Positions 17,094-26,172 are shown, numbered from the stretch's first letter. The stretch: 64,000 bases of DNA from Propionibacteriales bacterium (GCA_026392415.1 JAPLCC010000050.1:1-64000); one strand, 5' to 3'. Made by a program: numbers and translations. Notes: a model not told the origin generated them from the sequence alone.

Positions 17094-17791
17094 AGCACCC
17101 GGACCGTCGTACGACGGCCGGCAGTGAAGTCCCAGAGCCGAGCAGCAAGGGCGCGGCTCAGGCGGACACAGCCGTGCGAGTCACCGGCGAGGTTCGTGCC
17201 CAGGAAGTAGTCGGCGTGCATCTGTCGGCCGGTCGACTTGTAGCGGGGGATCCGGTGGAAGCCGATGCCGCACGGTGCGAACCGGACGAAGTCATCCATC
17301 CACACGCTGCCGCTCTGGTTGAGCCGCACGCGCGCCGGGCGCCCGCAGTAGGAGCCGGTGCGCCAGGTTCCCTTCGACAGGACCGCCGGGTTGTCCACGA
17401 TGCCGCCCTGGGCGACGGTGCCGCCGCCGGCTCCCACGAGCCAGATCCAGTTCTGGTGCTGGCTGATCACGATCCGTCGACCCGACCCTGAGCGCGCGGG
17501 CACGGGACGGATGTCGCAACGTTTCGCCTTGGTGGAGTACAACGCTCGGCGGGTCGTCGTCGCGAGCCTGCCGGTCTGGGGCAGTCCGTGACGCGACTGG
17601 AAGCGGATGACCGCCGAGCGGGTGTGCGACCCGATGCGCCCGTCGGCAGGGCCCGCGTCGCAGTGCAGGGCATTGAGCCGCTTCTGGGCGTTGAGGACCG
17701 CCGCGTCCGCTGCGGCTGACACCGGTGCCGGCGGAGTCGCCAGCGCGATCAGGGCGGCGGCGAGCACCAGGGGCAGAACGAGACGGCGCAC
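17090..17791 (-). CDS. Secreted L,D-transpeptidase with peptidoglycan-binding domain
   Basis: A 233-aa protein: signal peptide MRRLVLPLVLAAALIALA, a PG_binding_1 domain (about residues 30-85, with RLNALHCDAGPADGRIG), and a YkuD domain ending in SHGCVRLS with the catalytic Cys. GTG 17791 was chosen because AGGAGGT (17797-17803) sits 5 nt upstream; an upstream ATG at 17830 is in frame but falls inside the qcrB terminator stem. It heads the operon with the two polytopic paralogues, linking 3-3 cross-linking to their function. Confidence 0.88.
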   Translation of the reverse strand: MRRLVLPLVLAAALIALATPPAPVSAAADAAVLNAQKRLNALHCDAGPADGRIGSHTRSAVIRFQSRHGLPQTGRLATTTRRALYSTKAKRCDIRPVPARSGSGRRIVISQHQNWIWLVGAGGGTVAQGGIVDNPAVLSKGTWRTGSYCGRPARVRLNQSGSVWMDDFVRFAPCGIGFHRIPRYKSTGRQMHADYFLGTNLAGDSHGCVRLSRALAARLWDFTAGRRTTVRVL

Positions 17792-17813
17792 CGGTGACCT
17801 CCTGCGAAAACGA

Positions 17814-17860
17814 CGACGGGCGCCGTCCATCCTCGCACGCGAGATGGACGACGCCCGTCG
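17814..17860 (-). terminator. Terminator hairpin after qcrB
   Basis: 18-nt arms (17814-17831 and 17843-17860) pair with one mismatch across an 11-nt loop, 6 nt after the qcrB stop. It separates the ctaE-qcrCAB operon from the transpeptidase gene. Confidence 0.75.
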
Positions 17861-17866
17861 AATGGA

Positions 17867-19585
17867 TCAGTGATCAGCCGGGCCGTGCTTGTTCGGACCG
17901 GCGGCGATCTGCGCCTCCAGCTCGTGCAGCTCGTGCTCGGCGTGGTGTTGCGCGTCGTGGAGCTCCTCGGCCGTGGGCTTCTGCACGTTGTCGGCGAAGA
18001 ACACCGCCGCCAGCTTGGCCCGCAGCTTGCGCAGCTTCAGGTGACGGCCGGCCAGGCCGGACGACTCGATCTCCTCCACCGTCTCCGGCGTCGGGTCGTT
18101 GTCGCGTGCACTGAGGCGGTAGGCCTCCTCCACGGGCAGCGGCAGGTGCTTCTCGGCGTACCCACCCTCGGGGGAGCGAACCAGGACACCCGACTCGTAG
18201 CCGTGCAGGAGCTTGCCCTCGTCGTGCCGCTGGAGCGAGATGCACCAGCGCTTGGTGATGATGAAGGCGATGACCGGACCGATGAAGACCGCGCCCCGCA
18301 TGAAGTAGGTGATCTGGTTGATGCTGAGGTGCATCTTGATCGCGATGATGTCGTTGCCGCCCGCGGCCCACGACAGGCCGTAGAAGGTCATCAGCGCGAC
18401 CATGATCGCCGTACGCGTCGGGGCGTTGCGCGGACGCTGGAGCAGGTGGTGCTCCCGCTTGTCGCCGGTGATCCACGCCTCCAGGAACGGCAGCGCGATC
18501 AGGACCATCAACATCAGTGGCGGCATCACGAGGATCGGCAGCATGACGTTCCACGAGAGCGTGATCCCGAAGATGTGCGTCTCCCACGCCGGGATGATCC
18601 GGAGCAGACCGTCCGGCCATCCCATGTACCAGTCGGGCTGGGAGCCCGCGGTCACCTTGGACGGGTCGTAGGGGCCGAACTTCCAGACCGGGTTGAGCGA
18701 GAAGAGCCCACCCAGCAGGGTGATCACGCCGAAGACGATGAAGAAGAAGCCACCGGCCTTCGCGGCGTAGACCGGGAGCATCGGGTAGCCGACGACGTTC
18801 TCCTCGGTGCGGCCCGGACCGGCCCACTGCGTGTGCTTGTGGTAGACGAGCAGCAGCATGTGCGCCGCGACCAGGGCGAGCAGGATGCCCGGGATCAGCA
18901 GGATGTGCATGGCGTAGAACCGCGGAATGATCGAGTCACCCGGGAACTCTCCTCCGAAGAGGAAGAACGACATGTAGGTGCCGACCACGGGGGAGGCCTT
19001 CATGAAGCCGTCCGCGGCCCGGACGCCGGTGCCCGAGAGCAGGTCGTCGGGCAGGGAGTAGCCGGTGAAGCCCTCGATCGTGCCCAGCAGGAGCAGCAGG
19101 CAGCCGATCACCCAGTTGAGCTCGCGCGGCTTGCGGAACGCACCCGTGAGGTAGACGCGCAGCATGTGGATCATCATCGAGGCGATGAAGATCATGGCGG
19201 CCCAGTGGTGCATCTGCCGCATGAGCAGGCCACCGCGCACGTCGAAGGAGATGTCCAGGGTGGAAGCCATCGCCGAGGACATGTGGACGCCCCGCAACGG
19301 GTCGTAGGACCCGTTGTACTGGACCTCGGTCATGCTCGGGTCGAACCAGAGGGTGAGGAAGACACCGGTCAGCAGCAGGACCACGAAGCTCCACAGGGCG
19401 ATCTCGCCCAGCATGAAGGACCAGTGGTCGGGGAAGACCTTGCGCAGGTTCTTCTTCATCGCCGTGCCGAGGCCGAGACGCTCGTCGGCCCAGTTCGCGA
19501 TGGCGCCCGCAGCCTTGGGACCGCCCTTCGCCTCAGCCGGCGTGGAGCCGTTGGTCGAGGCGACCTTGCTCAGATCAACGCTCAT
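17867..19585 (-). CDS. qcrB: Cytochrome bc1 complex, cytochrome b subunit
   Basis: A 572-aa subunit with the two-heme four-helix bundle (ligand region HHWAAMIFIASMMIHMLRVY and HAMHILLIP...AAHMLLLVYH-type second pair), the quinol-oxidation motif in actinobacterial form PDWYMGWPDG, and a long cytoplasmic C-terminal extension characteristic of actinobacterial QcrB. ATG 19585 overlaps the qcrA stop by 11 bp; a GTG at 19594 is the alternative. It transfers electrons from menaquinol toward QcrA/QcrC in the supercomplex with CtaCDEF. Confidence 0.96.
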   Translation of the reverse strand: MSVDLSKVASTNGSTPAEAKGGPKAAGAIANWADERLGLGTAMKKNLRKVFPDHWSFMLGEIALWSFVVLLLTGVFLTLWFDPSMTEVQYNGSYDPLRGVHMSSAMASTLDISFDVRGGLLMRQMHHWAAMIFIASMMIHMLRVYLTGAFRKPRELNWVIGCLLLLLGTIEGFTGYSLPDDLLSGTGVRAADGFMKASPVVGTYMSFFLFGGEFPGDSIIPRFYAMHILLIPGILLALVAAHMLLLVYHKHTQWAGPGRTEENVVGYPMLPVYAAKAGGFFFIVFGVITLLGGLFSLNPVWKFGPYDPSKVTAGSQPDWYMGWPDGLLRIIPAWETHIFGITLSWNVMLPILVMPPLMLMVLIALPFLEAWITGDKREHHLLQRPRNAPTRTAIMVALMTFYGLSWAAGGNDIIAIKMHLSINQITYFMRGAVFIGPVIAFIITKRWCISLQRHDEGKLLHGYESGVLVRSPEGGYAEKHLPLPVEEAYRLSARDNDPTPETVEEIESSGLAGRHLKLRKLRAKLAAVFFADNVQKPTAEELHDAQHHAEHELHELEAQIAAGPNKHGPADH

Positions 19586-20672
19586 AGTAGTCACGCTCCC
19601 AGTAGCTCGGGCCGACCGGTTCGTCGAAGTCGCGGGTCGCGACGAGGTAACCCTGGTCGTCCACGCCCAGCGGGAGCTGGGGGAGCGGGCGGCCAGCTGG
19701 GCCGAACACCACCTTGCCCGAATCGGCGAGGTCGAAGGTCGACTGGTGGCAGGGGCACAGCAGATGGTGCGTCGTCCGCTCGTTCAGCGAGATCGGGCAA
19801 CCCACGTGGGTGCAGATCTTGGAGTAGGCGACGATGCCGTCGACGGTCCAGTTCTCGCGGCTGTTGCCGTCCTTGTCCTTGCCCGGCTTGATGTCCTCCG
19901 GGTTCATCCGGAGCAGGACCAGCGATGCCTTGGACTTGTGGACCTGGGCAGCGATGCCCTCGACCTCGGTCGGGTCGATGTCGTAGCGCTCCGGGTTGTG
20001 CAGCGCGTCCGGCTGGCAGTTGACCAGGTCACCGATCTCGAGGTCCGAGGCCAGGATCGGGGTCCAGATGCCGTCACGAACGACGCGCATGGGCTTGCCC
20101 TTGACGCCCTGGCCCCAGATGGTGTGCTCGAGCTTGTCGCCCGGCAGGGGACCGAGGTCGCGCAGCAGGACGACGGCCGGAAGACCGACCAGACCCATCG
20201 CGCCGAGCAGCGAGTTGCGGATCAGGGGGCGTCGGCCGATGCCGGACTCCTCGATGCCGAGGTTCAGCGCCTCCAGTGTGGCGGTCCGGTCCTCCTCGGG
20301 GGAGTTGGCCGGGTGCCGCAGCTCGGAGATCTCGTTGTCGGCCATCAGCTTGCGCGACCAGTGGATGATCCCGATGCCGATGAACATCAGCGACAGGCCG
20401 AGGGTGGCACCGAGAGCCATGGTCGAGGCGCCGAAACCGGCGAACACGTGCCAGTCGTCGTCGATGTCGAGCGTGAAGTACGAGACCAGGAACAGGACCG
20501 TGCAGATCGCCGACAGGCCGAAGAATCCGGCAACCTGGCGCTCGGCGCGCTTCTCCTTGGCCGGGTCGACATCGGTCGGCCGCCAGGTGTGCGCGGGGAG
20601 ACCGGGGTCGGCGATCGGCTCGGAGATCGCGAGTTCCCCTCCGTGGGGGTCGGTGTTGTGTGCGTCGCTCAC
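19575..20672 (-). CDS. qcrA: Cytochrome bc1 complex, Rieske iron-sulfur subunit
   Basis: A 365-aa protein with three N-terminal membrane helices, as usual for actinobacterial QcrA (other bacteria have one), and a C-terminal Rieske domain. The 2Fe-2S ligands are in CTHVGCP and CPCHQSTFD. GTG 20672 overlaps the qcrC stop (GTGA). It passes electrons from menaquinol at QcrB to the diheme QcrC. Confidence 0.96.
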   Translation of the reverse strand: MSDAHNTDPHGGELAISEPIADPGLPAHTWRPTDVDPAKEKRAERQVAGFFGLSAICTVLFLVSYFTLDIDDDWHVFAGFGASTMALGATLGLSLMFIGIGIIHWSRKLMADNEISELRHPANSPEEDRTATLEALNLGIEESGIGRRPLIRNSLLGAMGLVGLPAVVLLRDLGPLPGDKLEHTIWGQGVKGKPMRVVRDGIWTPILASDLEIGDLVNCQPDALHNPERYDIDPTEVEGIAAQVHKSKASLVLLRMNPEDIKPGKDKDGNSRENWTVDGIVAYSKICTHVGCPISLNERTTHHLLCPCHQSTFDLADSGKVVFGPAGRPLPQLPLGVDDQGYLVATRDFDEPVGPSYWERDYYER

Positions 20673-21544
20673 GCTTCCACCTCGTCCTTCTGCTTGCTCG
20701 AGCGGGTGGTGTGGGCCGCAATCCAGACGGCGAACCCGACGAGGGAGCCGATGCCGACGAGCCAGGCGATGATGCCCTCGCTCACGGGGCCGAGGCCGCC
20801 GAGGGTGAGCCCGCCGTAGCTGGGCGCCTCGTCGAGGGTCTCGAGGTACGCGATGACGGCCTTCTTGTCCTCGGGCGGGATGTTGCCGTCGGAGAAGGTG
20901 TCCATCGACTGCGGACCGGTCAGCATCGCCTCGTAGATGTGCTTCGAGTCGACACCGCGGATCTTGGGGGCGTAGCCGCCTCGGGGCATGGCGCCGCCGG
21001 AGCCCTCGAAGTTGTGGCAGGCGGTGCAGTTGGCGAGGAAGATCTGGCCACCGCGGACGACGAGCTCCTCGAGCTGCTTGTCGCTCATGCCTTCGGTGGA
21101 GTAGAGCTCCGTGTCGGGGATCTGCGGGCCGGTGCCGAGGGAGCCGACGTACGCCGAGAGCGCAGCGATCTCCTCCTTGGTGTAGACGACCTCCTTGCGA
21201 GGCGCCTGCACGCCGGGCTGAGCCATCGGCATGCGGCCGGTGCCGACCTGGAAGTCGACGGCGGCTTCGCCCACGTCGGTGAGCGCCGGGCCGTACTGCG
21301 AGCCGCCCTGGGTCAGGACACCTTCGCCGTTCTGGCCGTGGCAGAAGGCGCAACCGACGAGGAAGAGCTCGCGGCCCTCCTTCACCAGTGCTTCCTGGCT
21401 CTGGTTCGAGTCGGCTTGCGCCGGCGCGAACGCGGCATACAGGCCGCCGGTGAGCAGCAAGCCACACACCAGCACCATCAGGCCGGCGATCGGGCCGCGG
21501 CGGTGCCGGGAGAGGCGACCGGCGGAGCGGTTCAGAAGGCGCAC
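20669..21544 (-). CDS. qcrC: Cytochrome bc1 complex, diheme cytochrome c subunit
   Basis: A 291-aa protein with an N-terminal signal/anchor, two heme-c sites CAFCH and CTACH, and a C-terminal anchor helix (IIAWLVGIGSLVGFAVWIA). The two hemes replace a soluble cytochrome c, wiring bc1 directly to CtaC. GTG 21544 is preferred: AAGGA lies about 7 nt upstream and the signal peptide begins near there. The open frame extends to 21655, but that part overlaps ctaE and is not conserved in style. Confidence 0.94.
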   Translation of the reverse strand: MRLLNRSAGRLSRHRRGPIAGLMVLVCGLLLTGGLYAAFAPAQADSNQSQEALVKEGRELFLVGCAFCHGQNGEGVLTQGGSQYGPALTDVGEAAVDFQVGTGRMPMAQPGVQAPRKEVVYTKEEIAALSAYVGSLGTGPQIPDTELYSTEGMSDKQLEELVVRGGQIFLANCTACHNFEGSGGAMPRGGYAPKIRGVDSKHIYEAMLTGPQSMDTFSDGNIPPEDKKAVIAYLETLDEAPSYGGLTLGGLGPVSEGIIAWLVGIGSLVGFAVWIAAHTTRSSKQKDEVEA

Positions 21545-21615
21545 AATCAGTCCTTGCGGGTCCGGGGCGAATCGTTGGTCGAACGGTGTTGCTTCATCGC
21601 GGGGGGCGTCGTGTG

Positions 21616-22281
21616 CTACTTGACAAGATAGATCGTGGCGAAAAGCCCGATCCACACCACGTCGACGAAGTGCCAGTAGTAGGAGACGACGATCGCGCTG
21701 ACCGCCTGCTCATGGGTGAACCGCCGCGCCACGTAGGTGCGGCCCAGGACGAACAGGAAGGCGATCAGGCCACCCGTCACGTGGATCCCGTGGAAGCCGG
21801 TGGTGAGGTAGAACATCGTGCCGTACCCGTCGTGCGGGATGGTCACGCCCTCGTGGATCAGCTCGGCGTACTCGAGCGCCTGGCCGCCGATGAAGATCGC
21901 GCCCATGACGTAGGTGAGGATGAACCACTCGCGCAGGCCCCAGCCGGTCTTGCCGCCCCAGAACTTCCAGATCGCGCCGCCCCGACCGACCTGTCCGCGC
22001 TCGGCGGCGAAGACGCCCCACTGGCACGTGAAGGACGACAACACGAGGATCGTCGTGTTGATCGCGGCGAACGGCACGTTGAGCAGGGCGGTGTTGTCCG
22101 CCCACATCTCGGACGAGACCGACCGGATCGTGAAGTAGGACGCGAAGAGCGCCGCGAAGAACATGAGCTCGCTGGACAGCCAGATGATGGTGCCGACGGC
22201 GACCATGCTGGGTCGGTCGTGCTGGCCGTGAAGGCGCGAGGCCGGGAGGGATGCCGTTGCTGTGGTCGCCACGGGCGTCAT
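21616..22281 (-). CDS. ctaE: Cytochrome c oxidase subunit III
   Basis: A 221-aa subunit III with [20 protein letters not shown] at the first helix, [15 protein letters not shown], the [12 protein letters not shown] core and [14 protein letters not shown] at the C-terminus, matching mycobacterial CtaE block for block. ATG 22281 puts about 24 residues before the first conserved block, as in Rv2193. It is the first gene of ctaE-qcrC-qcrA-qcrB, 71 nt before qcrC, and is divergent from the CtaG-like gene. Confidence 0.95.
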   Translation of the reverse strand: MTPVATTATASLPASRLHGQHDRPSMVAVGTIIWLSSELMFFAALFASYFTIRSVSSEMWADNTALLNVPFAAINTTILVLSSFTCQWGVFAAERGQVGRGGAIWKFWGGKTGWGLREWFILTYVMGAIFIGGQALEYAELIHEGVTIPHDGYGTMFYLTTGFHGIHVTGGLIAFLFVLGRTYVARRFTHEQAVSAIVVSYYWHFVDVVWIGLFATIYLVK

Positions 22282-22345
22282 TATGGCGGTTCCTGACCTC
22301 ATCGGCATCTCGACCCCCCGAACTAACGCGTCCGGACCCACGACC

Positions 22346-22351
22346 TACGCT
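22346..22351 (+). promoter_or_regulatory. -10 hexamer of the ctaG-like gene (TACGCT)
   Basis: TACGCT precedes a 23-nt stretch holding GAGGAGGT, 5 nt before GTG 22375. This gene is therefore expected to have a short leader with a strong ribosome site. Confidence 0.4.
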
Positions 22352-22374
22352 CGATCCAGTCGAGGAGGTGCCCC

Positions 22375-23301
22375 GTGGGGATGGTCGTGACAGCAGCGGC
22401 AACAGGCGTGGATTCACTGCCCGCCTTCGATCTGGGCGCCGTCTGGAGCCAGTGGTCGCTGGAGCCCCTGCCGTTGATCGCAACGGTCTGGGGGATCGGT
22501 CTCTACGCCCTGGGCGTGGTGACGATGCGGCGGCGCGGCGACGCCTGGCCGGTCGGTCGGTCCCTTGCCTGGGGTGGCGGGATGGCGGCGTTCTACTTCG
22601 CCACTTCGTCGGGTCTGGCGGCGTACGACACGGTCCTGGTGAGCGTCCACATGGTCCAGCACATGGTGCTGTCGATGTTGGTTCCCTTGGCGCTGGCCCT
22701 CGGTGCACCGGTCACGCTGGCGCTGCGCACCCTGCCCCGCACGCTGCGCGGCTGGCTGCTGGCCTTCCTGCACTCACCGGTGGCGAAGGTCCTCGGCTTC
22801 CCGCCGCTCGCGTTCGCGCTCTACGTGCTCTCGCCGTGGGCGCTCTACTTCACGGGTTGGTACGACGCGTCGCTCGAATCGGTCTACGTCCACGAGATGA
22901 TGCACGTCCACCTGGTCGCCGTCGGTGCCCTGTTCTTCTGGCCCATCGTCGGGATCGACCCCCTGCCCGGTCGTGTGCAGCACCCGTTCCGCGTCCTGCT
23001 GACGGTGATGACGCTGCCGTTCCACGCCTTCCTGGGCGTGACGATCATGGGCCAGAACACCTTGCTCGGCGGAGACCACTACCCCTCGCTGCGGGACGGA
23101 CCGATGGGCGCATGGCTGCCGGACCCCTACGCCGACCAGGAGCTGGCGGGCGGGATCCTCTGGGCTGCGGGCGACCTGGTCGGTGTGGTGTTCTTCGTGG
23201 TGCTGTTCGTCCAGTGGGTGCGAGCCTCGATGAAGGAGGCCGAGCGCGAGGACCGACGCCTGGACCGACTCGAGCGGCAGGAGCGGGCGCGGACCGAGTA
23301 G
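22375..23301 (+). CDS. Cytochrome c oxidase assembly protein (CtaG-like, caa3_CtaG family)
   Basis: A 308-aa protein with about seven membrane helices. Conserved histidines are visible in HMVQHMVLS, HEMMHVH and PFHAFLGV, with MGQNTLLGGDHYP near the C-terminus. Family members act in copper insertion into aa3/caa3 oxidases, which fits the divergent ctaE-qcr operon beside it. The C-terminus is a charged helix. The GTG is set by the AGGAGGT site. Confidence 0.88.
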   Translation: MGMVVTAAATGVDSLPAFDLGAVWSQWSLEPLPLIATVWGIGLYALGVVTMRRRGDAWPVGRSLAWGGGMAAFYFATSSGLAAYDTVLVSVHMVQHMVLSMLVPLALALGAPVTLALRTLPRTLRGWLLAFLHSPVAKVLGFPPLAFALYVLSPWALYFTGWYDASLESVYVHEMMHVHLVAVGALFFWPIVGIDPLPGRVQHPFRVLLTVMTLPFHAFLGVTIMGQNTLLGGDHYPSLRDGPMGAWLPDPYADQELAGGILWAAGDLVGVVFFVVLFVQWVRASMKEAEREDRRLDRLERQERARTE

Positions 23302-23311
23302 CATCGCGCGG

Positions 23312-23713
23312 GTGAGTTCTCCGAAGACCCTCAAGGTGCTCGTCTACAGCGACGACGTGCACACCCGCGAGCAGGTCATCCTGGCGCTGGGTCGCCGTCC
23401 GCACCCCGATCTCCCGGAGCTGGAGTACGTCGAGGTGGCGACCGAGCCGGTCGTCATCCAGCACATGGATGCCGGCGAACTCGCCCTGGCGATCCTCGAC
23501 GGTGAGGCCGTTCCCGCCGGCGGGATGGGCATCGCCAAGCAGCTCAAGGACGAGATCTACGACTGCCCGCCGCTGCTGGTGCTGACCGGTCGGCCGCAGG
23601 ACGCCTGGCTCGCGACCTGGTCGCGCGCCGACGCGGCGGTCTCGCACCCGATCGACCCGATCGCGCTCGCCGAGGCCGTCGTCTCGCTTCTGCGCTCCCG
23701 CGTACCCGCCTGA
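23312..23713 (+). CDS. Atypical stand-alone response-regulator receiver domain
   Basis: A 133-aa single receiver-like domain with no output domain. The acidic pair is D14-D15, the probable phospho-acceptor D63 (AILDGE), and the switch Thr T92 (VLTG). The conserved Lys of the KP motif is replaced by His (SHP at 111-113), so classical phosphorylation may be altered. TAGCAT (23299-23304) lies 7 nt before GTG 23312. It sits between the oxidase assembly gene and trpD; a regulatory or scaffold role is only inference. Confidence 0.75.
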   Translation: MSSPKTLKVLVYSDDVHTREQVILALGRRPHPDLPELEYVEVATEPVVIQHMDAGELALAILDGEAVPAGGMGIAKQLKDEIYDCPPLLVLTGRPQDAWLATWSRADAAVSHPIDPIALAEAVVSLLRSRVPA

Positions 23714-23721
23714 GTCACGAG

Positions 23722-24744
23722 ATGACCTGGCCTGACGTCCTCGGCTCGCTCGTCGCCGGGGAGAACCTGACGCCTGCCCAGGCGACCTGGGCGATGGGGG
23801 AGATCCTCGACGGCGCGGCCACGCCCGCCCAGATCGCCGGTTTCGTCGTGGCGCTGCGTGCCAAGGGTGAGACGACCGAGGAGCTGACCGGGCTCGTCGA
23901 TGCGATGTACGGCGTGATGACGCCGATCTCGGTGCCGGGCCGACTGCTCGACGTGGTCGGCACCGGCGGTGACCGCTCGTTCTCGGTGAACATCTCGACC
24001 ATGTCGGCGATCGTGGCCGCTGGCGCGGGCGCGCGCGTCGTCAAGCACGGCAACCGCTCGGCGTCGTCCCAGGCGGGCACCGCCGATGTTCTCGAGGCTC
24101 TCGGCGTCCGGCTCGACCTGCCTGCCGACCGCGTGGCCGAGGTGGCGATCGAGGCCGGCATCACCTTCTGCTTCGCCGCGTCCTTCCACCCCGCGATGCG
24201 GCACGCCGCCGTACCGCGCAAGGAACTGGGCATCGCCACGGCGTTCAACGTCATCGGTCCGCTGGCCAACCCGACCCGGCCGGCCGCTCAGGCCATCGGC
24301 TGCGCCGACCAGCGCCTCGCACCGGTGATGGCCGGCGTGTTCGCCAACCGTGGTGTCGATGCGTGGGTGTTCCGCGGCGATGACGGTCTCGACGAGCTGA
24401 CCACGACCACGACCTCGCAGGTGTGGGTCGTCCACGACGGCCAGGTCACGCCGAGGACCGTCGACCCTGCTGCCTTCGGCCTGGCGCCGGCCACGACCGA
24501 GGACCTCCGTGGTGGCGACGCGACCCACAACGCCGACGTCGTCCGCCAGTTGCTTGACGGGAAGACGGGCCCGGTCCGCGAGGCGGTCCTGCTGAACGCC
24601 GGCGCGGCACTCGCGGTCTACGACGCTCCGGGACAGCCCGTCGACCAGGCCCTCGCCGACGGCATCGTCCGGGCAGCCGAGGCGATCGACTCGGGCGCCG
24701 CCCGGGCGACACTCGACCGCTGGGTCGCGGCCGCCTCCTCCTGA
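23722..24744 (+). CDS. trpD: Anthranilate phosphoribosyltransferase
   Basis: A 340-aa enzyme of standard length for tryptophan synthesis, joining anthranilate to PRPP. It has the PRPP motif VGTGGDRSFSVNIST, KHGNRSASSQAGTADVLEALG (in parts: KHGNRS, GTADVLEALG) and the FAASFHPAMRH block. It starts 8 nt after the receiver gene and is likely co-transcribed with it. In M. tuberculosis trpD (Rv2192c) also adjoins ctaE. The other trp genes are not in this window. Confidence 0.96.
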   Translation: MTWPDVLGSLVAGENLTPAQATWAMGEILDGAATPAQIAGFVVALRAKGETTEELTGLVDAMYGVMTPISVPGRLLDVVGTGGDRSFSVNISTMSAIVAAGAGARVVKHGNRSASSQAGTADVLEALGVRLDLPADRVAEVAIEAGITFCFAASFHPAMRHAAVPRKELGIATAFNVIGPLANPTRPAAQAIGCADQRLAPVMAGVFANRGVDAWVFRGDDGLDELTTTTTSQVWVVHDGQVTPRTVDPAAFGLAPATTEDLRGGDATHNADVVRQLLDGKTGPVREAVLLNAGAALAVYDAPGQPVDQALADGIVRAAEAIDSGAARATLDRWVAAASS

Positions 24745-24755
24745 GCTCCGCTCAG
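24741..24755. terminator. Compact hairpin holding both convergent stop codons
   Basis: CTGAGC (24741-24746), TCC loop, GCTCAG (24750-24755). The trpD stop and the stop of the opposing gene both lie inside the stem, so it may serve as a minimal bidirectional terminator. Confidence 0.35.
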
Positions 24756-26170
24756 TCCGTCCGGGGCGGCACCAGGTAGACGAGGTCACCGCTGTCCTCG
24801 GCCACGGTCCAGCCACGCCCCGCGAGGGCCGCGGCCAGGGGGGAGTCCTCCGGCAACAGCGCGACCTGCGCGTCGAGGTCAGCCAGCGTGTCCTCCCAGC
24901 CCGGCTCGAGCCGGAACAGGTCGTCGTAGGCCTCGAGCTCGTCGTCGGTGTAGACGTCGCCGTAGCCGTGCATCGGTACGTCGAGGCGCGGGTCGGTCCA
25001 CAGCAGGACTGCACCCGAGGTGCGATCGGTGAGGACCACGGTGTCGTCAGGGAGTTCGTCGAGCTGCGCAGCAAAGGGGTCGAGGTCGTCGGCGGGGACG
25101 TCGCGCAGGGGAAGCATCGGTGCGATGACGAGGACGGCGACTGCCAGGGCCGCGACGACGCCCCATTCCCTGCGCCCGATGCTGTCCGGCGGTGCCGCCC
25201 GCCGGGCGGTGAGCTCGCTGGCGACCACGACGGCCAGCACGATCAGCGCGAGAGGCAGCGTGCGGTTGGAGTAGATGGCGAACACGCAGCCGAGGCCGAG
25301 CAGGGCTACGTCGTAGGGCCGCACGCCGTCGCGCCGGACCATGAGGAAGATGGCGAGGGCGAGCAGCACCGTGACGGGGGCCGCCCCGATGGTCACCAGT
25401 TCGGGGGCATCCCACTCCCGGAAGTGCTCGGCGCGCGAGTTGACGAGCAGGATCGCCGACACGAGTCGGGGGCCGACGGGCGTGACCGAGGCCGCGACCA
25501 GCATGGCCACCGGGACGCCCAGGAGGCGCATCACCTCGGTGCGCGTGCCCCGTCGCTCGATGCACACCGCGACGGCGAGGACCGCGCTGGCGCCGACGCC
25601 CAGGATCCACATGCCGTGGCTGGTTGCCCAGACCCAGGTGAGCGGCACCAGCCACCACGGCACCCGGCCGGAGCGCCGCGCGGTGTCCCAGGCCGCGATG
25701 ACGGCCACGAGGAACAGGTAGCTGAGCACCTGTGGCCTCAGCGACAGGCTGGGGAGGGTGCCGAGCACGACCACGAGCGTCAGGCTGATCGCAGTGCCGG
25801 TCGAGGTGTGGCGTCGCAGCAGGACGTGGACCGAGGCAGCAAAGGCGACGACGAGCGCAGCGAAGAGGACCACGAGCCCGGTGGTGCCCGCGACGTCGTC
25901 GACCCAGGAGAGGCCGATCTGCGGCAGCCACTGCGTCGGAGCCCAGCCGTTGGTCGAGGCGGCGCTCACCTGGCCGGGGTGGGCCAGCGACCAACCCTCG
26001 CGGAACTCCTCACCGAAGCGCAGGTGGAAGTAGGTGTCGAACGCCCGGAACGGTCGGCTGGCCAGCGCCGCGAGGGCCGCCGCGAGCAGGAGCCCGGCGA
26101 GCGGTGGCCACACCGCGGCGAGCAGGGGGAAGCGGCCTGTGGCCGACTCCCGGTCGGACGCCGTCGCCAC
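24752..26170 (-). CDS. Polytopic membrane protein, GT-C-like, function unknown
   Basis: A 472-aa protein: an N-terminal helix, a first extracytoplasmic loop with FDTYFHLRFGEEF and TQWLPQIGLSW, about nine more helices, and a C-terminal soluble domain of roughly 120 residues with many acidic residues. The loop resembles GT-C membrane glycosyltransferases or flippase-associated proteins, but I cannot assign a reaction. GTG 26170 starts 2 nt after the upstream stop, so it is co-transcribed with the AsnC/Lrp-type gene. Confidence 0.78.
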   Translation of the reverse strand: MATASDRESATGRFPLLAAVWPPLAGLLLAAALAALASRPFRAFDTYFHLRFGEEFREGWSLAHPGQVSAASTNGWAPTQWLPQIGLSWVDDVAGTTGLVVLFAALVVAFAASVHVLLRRHTSTGTAISLTLVVVLGTLPSLSLRPQVLSYLFLVAVIAAWDTARRSGRVPWWLVPLTWVWATSHGMWILGVGASAVLAVAVCIERRGTRTEVMRLLGVPVAMLVAASVTPVGPRLVSAILLVNSRAEHFREWDAPELVTIGAAPVTVLLALAIFLMVRRDGVRPYDVALLGLGCVFAIYSNRTLPLALIVLAVVVASELTARRAAPPDSIGRREWGVVAALAVAVLVIAPMLPLRDVPADDLDPFAAQLDELPDDTVVLTDRTSGAVLLWTDPRLDVPMHGYGDVYTDDELEAYDDLFRLEPGWEDTLADLDAQVALLPEDSPLAAALAGRGWTVAEDSGDLVYLVPPRTD

Positions 26171-26172
26171 CG

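Noticed and set aside
17870..19891. 673-codon plus-strand open frame
   Set aside because: Antisense to qcrB/qcrA; no recognisable motif; typical reverse-frame composition.
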